Source: Paenibacillus sp. HB172176 (GTDB lineage Bacteria; Bacillota; Bacilli; Paenibacillales; Paenibacillaceae). From it: a stretch of DNA of 64,000 nucleotides. How positions within the stretch are numbered: the first letter of the stretch is position 1; each line of letters opens with the position of its first letter. The DNA lies in contig NZ_JAATHD010000012.1 of the NCBI RefSeq assembly GCF_011947265.1, positions 62,001 through 126,000 on the forward strand, given 5' to 3'. The notes beneath the pieces were generated by a model, which saw nothing but the letters and a program-made list of their open reading frames with translations, did no database searches and was not told the origin of the DNA. A program made the position numbers and the translations under genes. This document shows positions 46,818-55,805 of this stretch, piece after piece.

Positions 46818-47390
46818 CTAGTTAAGATGGTCCAGCATGAGTGAAGCCAGCAAGCCGCATGAGGCGACCAATCCGATAAATGGACCGCCTTCCTCATAGG
46901 CTTCAGGCATCATGGTGGAAGAAAGCATCGCAATAATTCCTCCGCCGGTGAATGAGGCCATATAAACCATCACATGGTCTGGAGAATCGGCGAGCAATTG
47001 ATTGCCGGTCATAGCGGCCAGAGTAGAGATAACCAATATGGATATCCACATGAGAGAGAGCTTCATCTTAGAAAATCCGTTTTTGCGCAAGCCCACTGTA
47101 CTTGATAGTCCTTCTGGTATGTTGCTGAGAAAGATGGCGATAACAAGCAGCCAGCTCACCTTGCCGCCTCCGAGCAGGCTGGACCCGATCATGACGGATT
47201 CAGGAATAGCGGCCATCACTGTTCCGACGAAAATCGCGACACCGCTTGAGTTTTCTGCGGATTTACCCGCCTTATCGGGATTGGATCGCTTTCGATGCGA
47301 ACCGCCGTTTCGGGAAATGAACCATTCAAAAACGGTGAAATTCCGATCATCAGCCCGAAGGAAATTTCATAGTTATAATCGAGTATTCTC
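46818..47390 (-). pseudogene. ZIP family metal transporter remnant, truncated and frameshifted
   Basis: The C-terminal half of a ZIP transporter is readable: GVAIFVGTVMAAIPESVMIGSSLL, IAIFLSNIPEGLSSTVGLRKNGFSK, SFTGGGIIAMLSSTMMPEAYEEGG, ending SLMLDHLN. Reading upstream in the same frame gives WFISRNGGSHRKRSNPDK (the His-rich loop). Near 47335-47350 the frame breaks, and the preceding transmembrane stretch ISFGLMIGIS continues in another frame. The N-terminal helices are missing because the lipase gene begins at 47431. Two lesions make a working protein unlikely. An internal GTG start at 47219 would give only 133 residues. Confidence 0.8.
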
Positions 47391-47430
47391 GTCAGTGATT
47401 GTGACAAGTCGAATCGAATGGGGGATGAAG

Positions 47431-48267
47431 ATGAAACAGGTAACAAGAAATGGCTATCATGATCAGACGGCTATTTTTCTTGCTGCGATGTGTTATCAAA
47501 CCTATCCGTTTTTTTTCTCACAGAAGCTCGTGCTGCCGAAAGGCTATAAGCTTCTATCTGTCATCCGGGGCTTCGCCAATGTCGAAAATCCGGCGGAGCT
47601 CGAGCTTGGTTATATGGCGGAATCCCGCGATCGTATCGTTATCGCGTTCAGGGGTTACGCTTCCTATCCTGCCGACTTGTTGGCCAGCTATGATATCCTG
47701 CAAATTCCCTATGGGTTTGTTAAGAACGCGGGGAAAACCTCGCGCGGATTTACGTGCGTGTATCGTTCTGCCCGACTTTCGATTTTCAGACATTTAATGA
47801 AGGTGGCGGGAGCCAAACGATTGTTCATTACCGGTCATAACTATGGCGGAGCATTGGCTACTCTGGCGGCTCTGGATATAGCTGTGAATACGAAATATCG
47901 TAATCCTGCTGTCTATACGTATGGAAGTCCGCGAGTGGGGGATCCGCGCTTCGCTTCACGCTTCAATGAGACAATTGCTCATAGCGCAAGAATTGTCAAT
48001 ATCCACGATTCTTTTCCTACCTTTCCAAGCCGCGTGTATCCGCCTCCCTTTACTCGGAAGGGCATTGCTTATCGGCATGTAAGAACGAAGCACTCCCTCT
48101 CCTTTCAACTGAACAATACCCCTCGAAACGATGCCATTGCCTGCTATTTCAAGGCGCTTAGCCAGAAGAATCCGGAGTATACCCGAATCTTATGCGCGGA
48201 GAATCCCGATTTTTGTCCTACGACTGACCTTTGTATTCCCTATGTGGATAAGGAGCTGCTGCCATGA
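47431..48267 (+). CDS. Class 3 lipase family protein lacking the nucleophile Ser
   Basis: Alpha/beta-hydrolase of 278 residues, paralog of the next gene. The family features RIVIAFRGY, YTYGSPRVGDPRFASRFN, the Asp region NIHDSFPTFPSRVYPPPF and the His in AYRHVRTKHSL are kept. The nucleophile elbow, normally GHSLGG, reads G135-H-N137-Y-G-G, so Ser is Asn. The C-terminus has the Cys-rich motif LCAENPDFCPTTDLCIPYV shared with its neighbour. It is probably catalytically dead or changed. GGGGG before the ATG at 47431 sets the start inside a longer open frame. It overlaps the next gene by 4 bases. Confidence 0.85.
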   Translation: MKQVTRNGYHDQTAIFLAAMCYQTYPFFFSQKLVLPKGYKLLSVIRGFANVENPAELELGYMAESRDRIVIAFRGYASYPADLLASYDILQIPYGFVKNAGKTSRGFTCVYRSARLSIFRHLMKVAGAKRLFITGHNYGGALATLAALDIAVNTKYRNPAVYTYGSPRVGDPRFASRFNETIAHSARIVNIHDSFPTFPSRVYPPPFTRKGIAYRHVRTKHSLSFQLNNTPRNDAIACYFKALSQKNPEYTRILCAENPDFCPTTDLCIPYVDKELLP

Positions 48268-49109
48268 CAGAAATGATAGCTTTCAATAATGAGGAAGCGA
48301 TTATTGTTGCAGGGATGATTCATCAATGCTATCGATTGTTCGAGGAGGAGGAGGTCTTCCTGCCGCGTGGTTATGAAATTCGATCGATTATTCGCGCACT
48401 TGCAGGGGTGGAGCAGCCTGTCGAGGAGGTTTTCGGCTTTATTGCGGAGTCTCCAGAGCAAATCGTGGTGGCGTTCCGGGGAACGCGAACCTTTCAAGAT
48501 AACGAATCGGATCAAGACCTGTATCAAGTGCCGTATCCCTTTGTTGAAGCGGCGGGGAAAACGCATCGCGGGTTTACCAGCATTTACGCATCGGCCAGAG
48601 ACGAGCTGCTTGCGCAAATCAGCAGACTCTCCGCCGACAAGAGGCTGGCGATTGCCGGACACAGCCTCGGTGGAGCGTTGGCTGTTCTCGCTGCCGTGGA
48701 TATTGCCCTGAACAGCGATTTTGAGTCGCCTGTCGTTTATACATACGGCAGCCCGCGCACTGGAGATCCGGCATTCACAGAGCGGTTTAATGGAATCGTT
48801 CCGAACAGCTTTCGCGTCGCGAACGTGCATGATATTATCCCGACTTTGCCTGATCGCGTCTATCCGCCTCCGTTTACGTTGAACGGACTCTATTACCAGC
48901 ATGTGAAGAAGAAGGTATCGCTTGCGTTCCAGTTCAACAGCGTCGCGGTTCGCAATCATGAGATTGTCTGTTATTTCCACAAACTCAGCCAGCGCAGCCC
49001 TCGATTTGTCGCTGCCTTGTGTGCGAGCAATCCGAATTTTTGTCCGGATACATCCCTATGTGTGCCATTCCTGGGCGTATGCAGTCCTTTGGAGGAGGAG
49101 GAGGAATAG
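48264..49109 (+). CDS. Class 3 lipase (Fungal_lipase-type)
   Basis: Triacylglycerol-lipase-like enzyme of 281 residues with a complete triad. The nucleophile is S134 in AGHSLGGALAVLAAVDIAL. The Asp is in NVHDIIPTLPDRVYPPPF. The His is in YYQHVKKKVSL. RTGDPAFTERFNG and the oxyanion start IVVAFRGTRTF fit the family. There is no signal peptide, so it is cytoplasmic or leaderless. The Cys triplet near the C-terminus (LCASNPNFCPDTSLCVP) matches the neighbour. It starts at an ATGA overlap with the inactive-looking paralog, so the two are made together. Confidence 0.88.
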   Translation: MTEMIAFNNEEAIIVAGMIHQCYRLFEEEEVFLPRGYEIRSIIRALAGVEQPVEEVFGFIAESPEQIVVAFRGTRTFQDNESDQDLYQVPYPFVEAAGKTHRGFTSIYASARDELLAQISRLSADKRLAIAGHSLGGALAVLAAVDIALNSDFESPVVYTYGSPRTGDPAFTERFNGIVPNSFRVANVHDIIPTLPDRVYPPPFTLNGLYYQHVKKKVSLAFQFNSVAVRNHEIVCYFHKLSQRSPRFVAALCASNPNFCPDTSLCVPFLGVCSPLEEEEE

Positions 49110-49125
49110 GTAGCGGGAAAAGAGT

Positions 49126-49162
49126 TCCTGCCGCGACATGGACTGCGCGGCAGGATTTTTTT
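49126..49162 (+). terminator. Terminator after the lipase pair
   Basis: The 10-base perfect stem TCCTGCCGCG/CGCGGCAGGA with a 10-base loop is followed by T7. Confidence 0.85.
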
Positions 49163-49212
49163 GTTCAAAATTTCCGATATCAGGATGACTACGAAGTTGT
49201 TAACGTGATTCG

Positions 49213-52200
49213 CTATTCCATAAATCCAACAAGCGTCAGGAACCTCTTGATCATCACTGCAGCCTCGGCGCGTGTGGCTTGCGCATCCGGAGCGAGAATG
49301 GCGTCGGACTTGCCGTTCACGATGCCGATTCGAATCGCTTGCGCCATCTCCGTCTGTCCCCAAACCAGTTTGTCTGCATCCTTGTACGATTTCAGAACGG
49401 CTTCCGTTTGTTCCGCCGAGTTGTCATACGCAGCAGGATTTCCCTCCGCATAGGATACAGCCCGGATAATCATTGCCGCCAGCTCCTCGCGAGTGATGGT
49501 TGCATTCGGATGGAAGCTTCCGTCCGTATAGCCGTTGATCATTCCGATGCTTGCTGCCGCTGCCGTAACCGGAGCGTACCAGGCCTCCGAATCAACGTCG
49601 GTGAAGGAGGAAGAGCTCTCGTCTGAGACGGAGATGCCAAGTGAACGAATCAGCAATGCGGCGAATTCCGCACGGGAAATGCTGCGGTCTGGCTCGAATT
49701 CCGTTGCGGTGACGCCATTCACTACCAGTTTGTCGGCCAACTGTTCAACATCCGACTCCGACCAGTGACCTTTCAAATCCTCGAATGACTTGTTGAATTT
49801 TGCAACGGTATAGATGCTGCTGCCTGTTCGAAGGAACGTCGCTTCCGAATCCTGCATGCTGCTTGGCACGAAGGAAAGCGAGTGATTGTCCGGATCAAAT
49901 CGCACAACGACAGATGAAGTGGATGCTGCATCATCCAGTTTAATGGATCGCTGCACGTATGCATTGCCGAAACTGTCGATCGTGAAGGACTTGCCGTCTT
50001 TCGACTCTACGACAAGACTGAAGTCAAGAACATCCGAAAGAGCTTCTCCGCCTAGCGAAGAGATCATCTCAGCCGCGGACTGCGCATCATCGTCCTTCGC
50101 CGGAGCGATGCGTACACGAACGCTCAGCTCGGCAAGCGGAACGTTCCACTCCTTGGCAAGCTGCTCCAGCGGCAGCACCTTAAGCGGCAGGAGGAAGGAG
50201 CCATGCGCCGACTTGATCTCCACTTCCTGATCCGCCATAGCAGCAGGATCAAATGCGGATACCGGCAATATAGCGAGATCGCCCTTTGAGTGGATCTGTA
50301 CGAATTGCGCCTTCTCCAATGCTGTTTTAAGCTTCTCGGCGTTCACGTTGCCGTCAGTGCCGGCTGGAATAACGCCGACATCAGTCGAGTCACCGCCATT
50401 ATTGATGGAACCGCTTGTGTTCTCATTGGAGCCCCCAGAGTTATCAGGATCGCCTGGATTGTCAACTTCAGCTTCCTTCGGCTCCAGCACGGTCAGTTCG
50501 GATGCTGCCAGCGTCACGGATACGATCCCGTCTTCGGAAGGAAATTCTGTGCCTGTCTTCAGGTTGATAAGAGCTTCCGCAGACGGCAATTCAACTATCG
50601 TTTCCGCATCGCTGTCATTCACGGCTGCGAAGACTTGACGAGCATCAGCCGTTTCCAATAGATAGACTTCGGCAGAGCTTTCGCCAAGCTCAAGCTTCTC
50701 GGCCTTTTGCAAACCTTCGGAGCCTTTCGCTTTCGGGTAAAGCACAGTCAAGTAGTTCTGGTTCGGATCATTCGTGACGCGAATATAATCCAGCTTCTTT
50801 TCCCCGTCGACTGAAGGAACCATATCGGTTGCTCTTCCCCAAGCCTGCGTGATCGAAGGGTTGGCCGGCTGGAGGATGGTCGTCTCCAGATCCATGTTGT
50901 ATTGTCCGGTTGAGGTGACAACATTGCCGTCAATATCCGACAGCTCGGAGGCTGCTACAGGCAAATTCCAGATCGTGCCGGTCGAGGCGTTATTGATCTG
51001 ATCCCAAATGATGAAGGCTTCGATTCCATTCTTCACATAAGCGATCTTCCGAGTCTGAGAGCCGGAGGAGCCAGAGTTTGGATCAGCTACTTTGAGCGAC
51101 ATCGTATCAAGCTGCTCATTGGTTGTAAAGGCTTGCTCCGTGCTTGTCGTCGGCGTATTCAAGTAAGAGGTATTATCTGATTTCTTGAACTGCACCGTCG
51201 CATGAGCGGAAGAACCGACATACCAGGTCTTGGTTCCGGCAAAATAACTCTCGATTCCGGGATCCATGACAAGCGGCGTGCTGCCCGCGTACAGGGTGAA
51301 GCTTCCTTGGTCATAGTGACCATGTCCGAGCGGCTTCCGATTAGCCATGATCGACATGAATGTGTCGTCAGGCGTACCATAATGATTGCGGAGCATGACC
51401 AGTCCTACATCCTTGTACTTGTCGGTGGATTGCAGCTCCAGAGGCGCATAGGCCGGCGTGAAATCGAGCGGAGTGAAGAAGCTCTCCAACAGAATGGTTT
51501 CGACGCCGTTATTCGGCAGCCTGCTGCCCGCTTTCACCCAGGTTTGATACATCTGAGAGGCAAGCGCCTCGTTGCTTCGGGCTACTTCGTCATAATACAC
51601 GCCCAGGAGCGAGAATTCATTGCCTGAGGTCATGAGGTCATCGCCAAAAATCGGCGAATTGATGGTGTTATTCGTATATTCGTAAGCTGGAGTTTGAACC
51701 TCCATGTTGTATTGAAACATCTTCACCAGCTTCGGAAGGGCGAACCAATCCTCGCCGGTTTGATAGCGAAGCGCTTTGGCATAAACGCCGAAACGTTGCA
51801 GCACGGCAAAATGATAGCGAAGGGATTCCGGCCATTCCCCTTCTTCGCCTACTCCGTAGAGGAGCTGCGCCTTGATCAGCTTGTTCGCGTTCGCAATGTA
51901 TTGCTTGCTGTCATCCAGCTCCGGATACACCATCGCGAGCATGGCTGCTCCGATAACTGCGTCGGATTCCCAGTTGCTCGCGCCAAGCTGAACCGAATAA
52001 TCATCGATTTCATGCCGGTCTCGGCTGTCATTGAGGAACAGCATAAAGTAATTCAGCTTCTGCATCAAATCCTGATACTCTTCCTCCGAATAGACGCCGG
52101 AATTTTTAATAAAGGTCGCAGCGGAGGCAATAATGGAAGCAACCCGTCCGCCTTGCACTTTGCCGTATGCATCGATGTTATCCGGCCGCGAATCCTTGAC

Positions 52201-55200
52201 GAGCCAGTGCTCCGCGCCTTGAAGAAAATCATTTAATTTGAGATATATCTGCTCCTTCGTTTTCTCCGCATAGGTGATGTCGCCTGTTATTGCGTAGACA
52301 AGCGCATTCGCTTGAACGTTTTGGTTGGAAGGTGGACTCGGCATCGACTTTCGATTGGTTGAAAGTTCAGCGGTGCCAATTGCCGCTCCGTTGACATCCC
52401 GATAAGTGATGATTGCTTTGACACCGGTCTTCAGCTTGCCGTCAATTTTGGCGGCAAAGGTCAGCGTGTATGCCAGGCCTGAGTTGACCTCGATCTGTTG
52501 ATCCGAGGTCCACATGCCCTGATCGCCCGAAGTCGGATTTTCCATGTAGATGGAGCGGGTACCATCATTGCTGTAATGTTCCCGATTCTCCCATGTCATA
52601 ACGGGATTTCCTTTGACGACGGTCGGTGACCAATGCTCGGGATTGGCAGAGCCATCCTCGAAATCGGCGTTCCAAATATCGAGATCCGCCGTGTCGGGAG
52701 GAGAGATCTTCACGCTGTCCACCCACGCATGGCCGAGCCCGCCCGTTTCATTATCTGCGGCATCCAATGTGAATTGAAGCTGAATCGATGCAGTGCCGGC
52801 AGGAGGAGTGAAATTCAATGTCTCTGAATGGCTCCAGAGCTTATAGTGCTCATTCATAGATTCATAATTAAAGTCATCTTGCAGGAATAGCTTCTGTGCG
52901 ATCAAATCCTCTAAGGATTCTTGATCCGCTAATTGCTTCGCTTCATTATATTTGTCAGCCAGATCGGCATTCTGTTCGATCTTTGTCTTCAGCTCGGTCA
53001 AATCATCAGAGGAGAAGTAGAGCGTGGAGTCCGGCTCTGCATCGGTTCGTAAGAGCTGGCTGTCTCTCATATCCTTCATGGCATCATACACATGAACGAG
53101 AGACTCCGCGATATCTTCCACATTTCCCCCGGCTTTGGCAGCCTCTGCGGCAGCTATGCTGTCGTTCACGCCATCTACTGTCTCCTCGGGATATCGCCAA
53201 GCCTCATTGCCGACATTCGCTTGCTCGACCAGATCGCTTGCTTGACCGATGATCCGATCATATTTCTCCTGCAGCTTCGAATCCATCACTTGGTTCAAGC
53301 TTAGCTCCAGATAAGGGCGATTAGCGGCGAGAGCCGTTTGACTGGAATGAATTTCTGACGCCCAGCGAGTTCCCGGAGCGTTACTGAAGCTTAGCGTCAA
53401 TATTTTGTCGCCAAGCAATTCCAGGTTCACAGGAGTCGTCAGATCTGCTGCACCGGCACCGGCGACATCCTTTGCTCCAAGAATAAAGGAGCTGACGACG
53501 GGCCCAAGTTCAGGGTCGCCGGCTTCAGGATACACAAGCGTATCCTCTTGCCAATCATCGCTATTTTCGTAGTGAACCTCTGTCGTATTGCGGTCGTTCT
53601 TCCAGTTTGTCACATGAAGCCCGGCTTTCTTGATGCTGCCGCTCACTTCGGTCAGATCAAACTTCATATATGCGCTGCGACCTTCGCCGTAGATTATGCT
53701 GCTCCCGTTATGCGGAGCTGTTTTCTCAGTTGTCCAGACGAAGGCGTCGTCCACCGGGAACAGCTGAATCGTGTTGTAGGTGCCGGCCAAGATATGATTG
53801 TCCGGATATAGCGCGATAAGCTCCTTGAGTCCGTACTTCTGGGAATAGGGATGCGAAGCCTTGGAATAATGCTCGATAGCGAATTGAATATCTTCATCCG
53901 GTCTGGGCGCATAGAATGCCCGATTGCGCACAAAAGGCACTTGATAGTTGCCGTTTAGTACTTCCTCGGCATGATTGATCTCCTCGCGCACGGCTTCCTT
54001 CGAAGCCTTCGTATACATCTCCGGATCGATGAGCAGCATCGTCTTCGCTTCCCATACAAGGGCGTTCAATTGTTGGCGATAGACAGAAAATTCAAGCGTG
54101 TTCGCTTTGGAATCGATAACCCGGTCGGAAATGATCGTGCTGCCAATATAGGCTGTGCCCGCCTCTCTCAGTTGCTTGATCGCGAGCTCGAGATCGCCGT
54201 CCAGGCTGGTCAATGCGTCCTCTGCGTCCTGAATTTGCGAGAGCAGCTGATCTTTCGCGGATTGGGGCACTTGTCCAGGGGCCGTTCCAACAGCGTATTG
54301 CTCCGGCAGCTGCCCGGCCAAAGCCAGCATAGCCGTTAAGGCTTGTTCGCTCGAAGCTGTGCGGACGCTAAGCTTGGGCACGAGCATCTGAATATCGACG
54401 CTGTCGGTAATCTCGCCGTACTGTATTGTTGCTGTCAGCGTCACATTCGCATCATGTTCGTTTGCCGCAGGGCGGGAGACTTCGCCTTCATTTGATAGAA
54501 TAGCTGGAAGCTCCGAGGTCCAAGTAATGGTCGAGAATCCATAAGAGCCGACGGGCTGCAGATAGACGCTGTCATAGACGGTCATGTTGTTGTATTTCTC
54601 CACAAGCAGCTGCTTGTCTGAAGCAACCCGCTCGGAATTGCTTGGCGTGGGCTGCTTCTGAACCGTCACATGAATATCCGCCGTATCCGCCGCATTTCCA
54701 TAGGATAGCGAGGCTGTCAACGTTACCGGCACATCAGCTTCGGTATAGGCAGGCCTTGTAACGACTCCTTCCGAGCTGAGGACAGCGGGCTCGCTCGAGC
54801 TCCACGAGATGACTGTATTCGTAGCGCCTTCAACAGGCAATGTCACATTATCTGTAACAATCGTGTTGTCGAATTGCTCGAGCAGCCGCGCTTTGTCATT
54901 AGCGACACGCTCTTCTTCCGTAAGATTCCGAAGCGTCGATATTTCCAGCACGGGTCTCCATGAGGCGGTTGCATGCTCCTTGGATGCAAGATCCGTTCCG
55001 GGGGTTGCGTTGATGCTGTCCCTCATAAAGACGAGAGACAGGAGCTTGTCCCCATCAGCCTCCGTTATCACGGCGTTCGTCAGATTGATCGGGATCATCG
55101 TGCCGCCTCCGCCGCTCGCGACGCAGGGATTGCTCGCGCAGGCATCGGCGATCAGATTTTCGGCAGGCGGGTTTCCAGTGAGACTGCCGTAAGTTACGGT

Positions 55201-55557
55201 ACTCTCCGACCAGTCGTCATCTTCGCTGCGATACACGGAGAAGTTTGCCGAATTCGTATTGGTTTTGTAAAGCTTGAGCGTGGCGCTCGTGATTGGGTCT
55301 GTTATGCCGGAAAGGTCGAATTTCATCATGAACTGTCTGCCCGCTCCAAGGATAAGCGTTCCCGCTGCATAATTTGTATTGGCATTTCCGCTGTGCACGC
55401 TTGCATCGTCGGTTGGACTTAGCTTGACAATTACAGAGCTTGGCGAAGTCGAGCCCCCGTCTGCATAGACAGCAGGGGCAATGCCTGTCAATAAGCCGAA
55501 CAATAAAGTTGCGCTCAGAAAGAGCGAAATCTTTCGCTTCCAGTAACGATCTCTCAT
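49213..55557 (-). CDS. S-layer-anchored multidomain heparinase II/III-type polysaccharide lyase
   Basis: Secreted protein of 2114 residues. Order: signal peptide (1-32, LFGLLTGIAPAVYA); CBM96/DNRLRE-like beta domain (about 40-210); two atrophied Ig-like repeats (about 215-405, ISWSSSEPAVLSSEGVVTRPA); helical region; second CBM96-like domain (about 605-790); carbohydrate-binding-like jelly roll (about 900-1070); alpha/alpha toroid (about 1080-1390); heparinase II/III beta domain with HGHYDQGSF near 1409; Asn/Gly linker (about 1700); three SLH domains (about 1922-2110) that bind the cell wall polymer. GGAGG precedes the ATG. It should cut an acidic polysaccharide at the cell surface; which one is unknown. 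It is divergent from two related lyases. Confidence 0.88.
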   Translation of the reverse strand: MRDRYWKRKISLFLSATLLFGLLTGIAPAVYADGGSTSPSSVIVKLSPTDDASVHSGNANTNYAAGTLILGAGRQFMMKFDLSGITDPITSATLKLYKTNTNSANFSVYRSEDDDWSESTVTYGSLTGNPPAENLIADACASNPCVASGGGGTMIPINLTNAVITEADGDKLLSLVFMRDSINATPGTDLASKEHATASWRPVLEISTLRNLTEEERVANDKARLLEQFDNTIVTDNVTLPVEGATNTVISWSSSEPAVLSSEGVVTRPAYTEADVPVTLTASLSYGNAADTADIHVTVQKQPTPSNSERVASDKQLLVEKYNNMTVYDSVYLQPVGSYGFSTITWTSELPAILSNEGEVSRPAANEHDANVTLTATIQYGEITDSVDIQMLVPKLSVRTASSEQALTAMLALAGQLPEQYAVGTAPGQVPQSAKDQLLSQIQDAEDALTSLDGDLELAIKQLREAGTAYIGSTIISDRVIDSKANTLEFSVYRQQLNALVWEAKTMLLIDPEMYTKASKEAVREEINHAEEVLNGNYQVPFVRNRAFYAPRPDEDIQFAIEHYSKASHPYSQKYGLKELIALYPDNHILAGTYNTIQLFPVDDAFVWTTEKTAPHNGSSIIYGEGRSAYMKFDLTEVSGSIKKAGLHVTNWKNDRNTTEVHYENSDDWQEDTLVYPEAGDPELGPVVSSFILGAKDVAGAGAADLTTPVNLELLGDKILTLSFSNAPGTRWASEIHSSQTALAANRPYLELSLNQVMDSKLQEKYDRIIGQASDLVEQANVGNEAWRYPEETVDGVNDSIAAAEAAKAGGNVEDIAESLVHVYDAMKDMRDSQLLRTDAEPDSTLYFSSDDLTELKTKIEQNADLADKYNEAKQLADQESLEDLIAQKLFLQDDFNYESMNEHYKLWSHSETLNFTPPAGTASIQLQFTLDAADNETGGLGHAWVDSVKISPPDTADLDIWNADFEDGSANPEHWSPTVVKGNPVMTWENREHYSNDGTRSIYMENPTSGDQGMWTSDQQIEVNSGLAYTLTFAAKIDGKLKTGVKAIITYRDVNGAAIGTAELSTNRKSMPSPPSNQNVQANALVYAITGDITYAEKTKEQIYLKLNDFLQGAEHWLVKDSRPDNIDAYGKVQGGRVASIIASAATFIKNSGVYSEEEYQDLMQKLNYFMLFLNDSRDRHEIDDYSVQLGASNWESDAVIGAAMLAMVYPELDDSKQYIANANKLIKAQLLYGVGEEGEWPESLRYHFAVLQRFGVYAKALRYQTGEDWFALPKLVKMFQYNMEVQTPAYEYTNNTINSPIFGDDLMTSGNEFSLLGVYYDEVARSNEALASQMYQTWVKAGSRLPNNGVETILLESFFTPLDFTPAYAPLELQSTDKYKDVGLVMLRNHYGTPDDTFMSIMANRKPLGHGHYDQGSFTLYAGSTPLVMDPGIESYFAGTKTWYVGSSAHATVQFKKSDNTSYLNTPTTSTEQAFTTNEQLDTMSLKVADPNSGSSGSQTRKIAYVKNGIEAFIIWDQINNASTGTIWNLPVAASELSDIDGNVVTSTGQYNMDLETTILQPANPSITQAWGRATDMVPSVDGEKKLDYIRVTNDPNQNYLTVLYPKAKGSEGLQKAEKLELGESSAEVYLLETADARQVFAAVNDSDAETIVELPSAEALINLKTGTEFPSEDGIVSVTLAASELTVLEPKEAEVDNPGDPDNSGGSNENTSGSINNGGDSTDVGVIPAGTDGNVNAEKLKTALEKAQFVQIHSKGDLAILPVSAFDPAAMADQEVEIKSAHGSFLLPLKVLPLEQLAKEWNVPLAELSVRVRIAPAKDDDAQSAAEMISSLGGEALSDVLDFSLVVESKDGKSFTIDSFGNAYVQRSIKLDDAASTSSVVVRFDPDNHSLSFVPSSMQDSEATFLRTGSSIYTVAKFNKSFEDLKGHWSESDVEQLADKLVVNGVTATEFEPDRSISRAEFAALLIRSLGISVSDESSSSFTDVDSEAWYAPVTAAAASIGMINGYTDGSFHPNATITREELAAMIIRAVSYAEGNPAAYDNSAEQTEAVLKSYKDADKLVWGQTEMAQAIRIGIVNGKSDAILAPDAQATRAEAAVMIKRFLTLVGFME

Positions 55558-55593
55558 GTTTCTTAAAACCTCCGTTTTCTCGCGAATAGTGGT

Positions 55594-55629
55594 TTACATT
55601 TGTAACCGTTTGCACTTAATGTTGGTCAT
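55594..55629 (-). other. Possible 11-codon leader peptide in the SLH-lyase mRNA
   Basis: GGGAGGTGA is followed by ATG and ten further sense codons ending TAA (MTNIKCKRLQM). It lies downstream of the predicted promoter and 36 bases before the lyase start. The cre-like site is inside it. The 3-base spacing is short, and it may be chance. Confidence 0.3.
55601..55614. promoter_or_regulatory. cre-like CcpA operator between divergent lyase genes
   Basis: TGTAACCGTTTGCA agrees with the consensus TGWAANCGNTNWCA at all but one position. It lies about 35 bases downstream of the predicted lyase promoter on the minus strand, a roadblock position. Carbon catabolite repression of the SLH lyase, and perhaps of the divergent operon, is inferred. 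Confidence 0.65.
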
Positions 55630-55646
55630 TCACCTCCCGTTAGCAA

Positions 55647-55655
55647 ATTATCACA
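55647..55655 (-). promoter_or_regulatory. Extended -10 promoter of the SLH lyase
   Basis: On the minus strand the sequence reads TGTGATAAT, an extended -10 with five of six bases. No good -35 is seen. Transcripts would begin near 55640, giving a leader of about 80 bases containing the cre-like site. Confidence 0.45.
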
Positions 55656-55805
55656 ATTGAAGGTTCGGTTTCTTATGATCGTGAAAATTTGAACATTGAT
55701 TTGATGCGAAAGTTGAATATTGAGCATTTCGTTACGAATTGGTGCTAGCGCATAATCTTTCAATCTGTCATTCTGTTCGAGCAATACTTGAAAGAGGTGA
55801 GAGAG

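Noticed and set aside
47002..47430. N-terminal extension of the first lipase over about 140 codons
   Set aside because: It runs antisense through the ZIP relic, and a good ribosome site sits just before 47431.
52500..53300. Plus-strand frames inside the giant lyase gene
   Set aside because: They are short, lack ribosome sites and are antisense of a well-supported multidomain protein.
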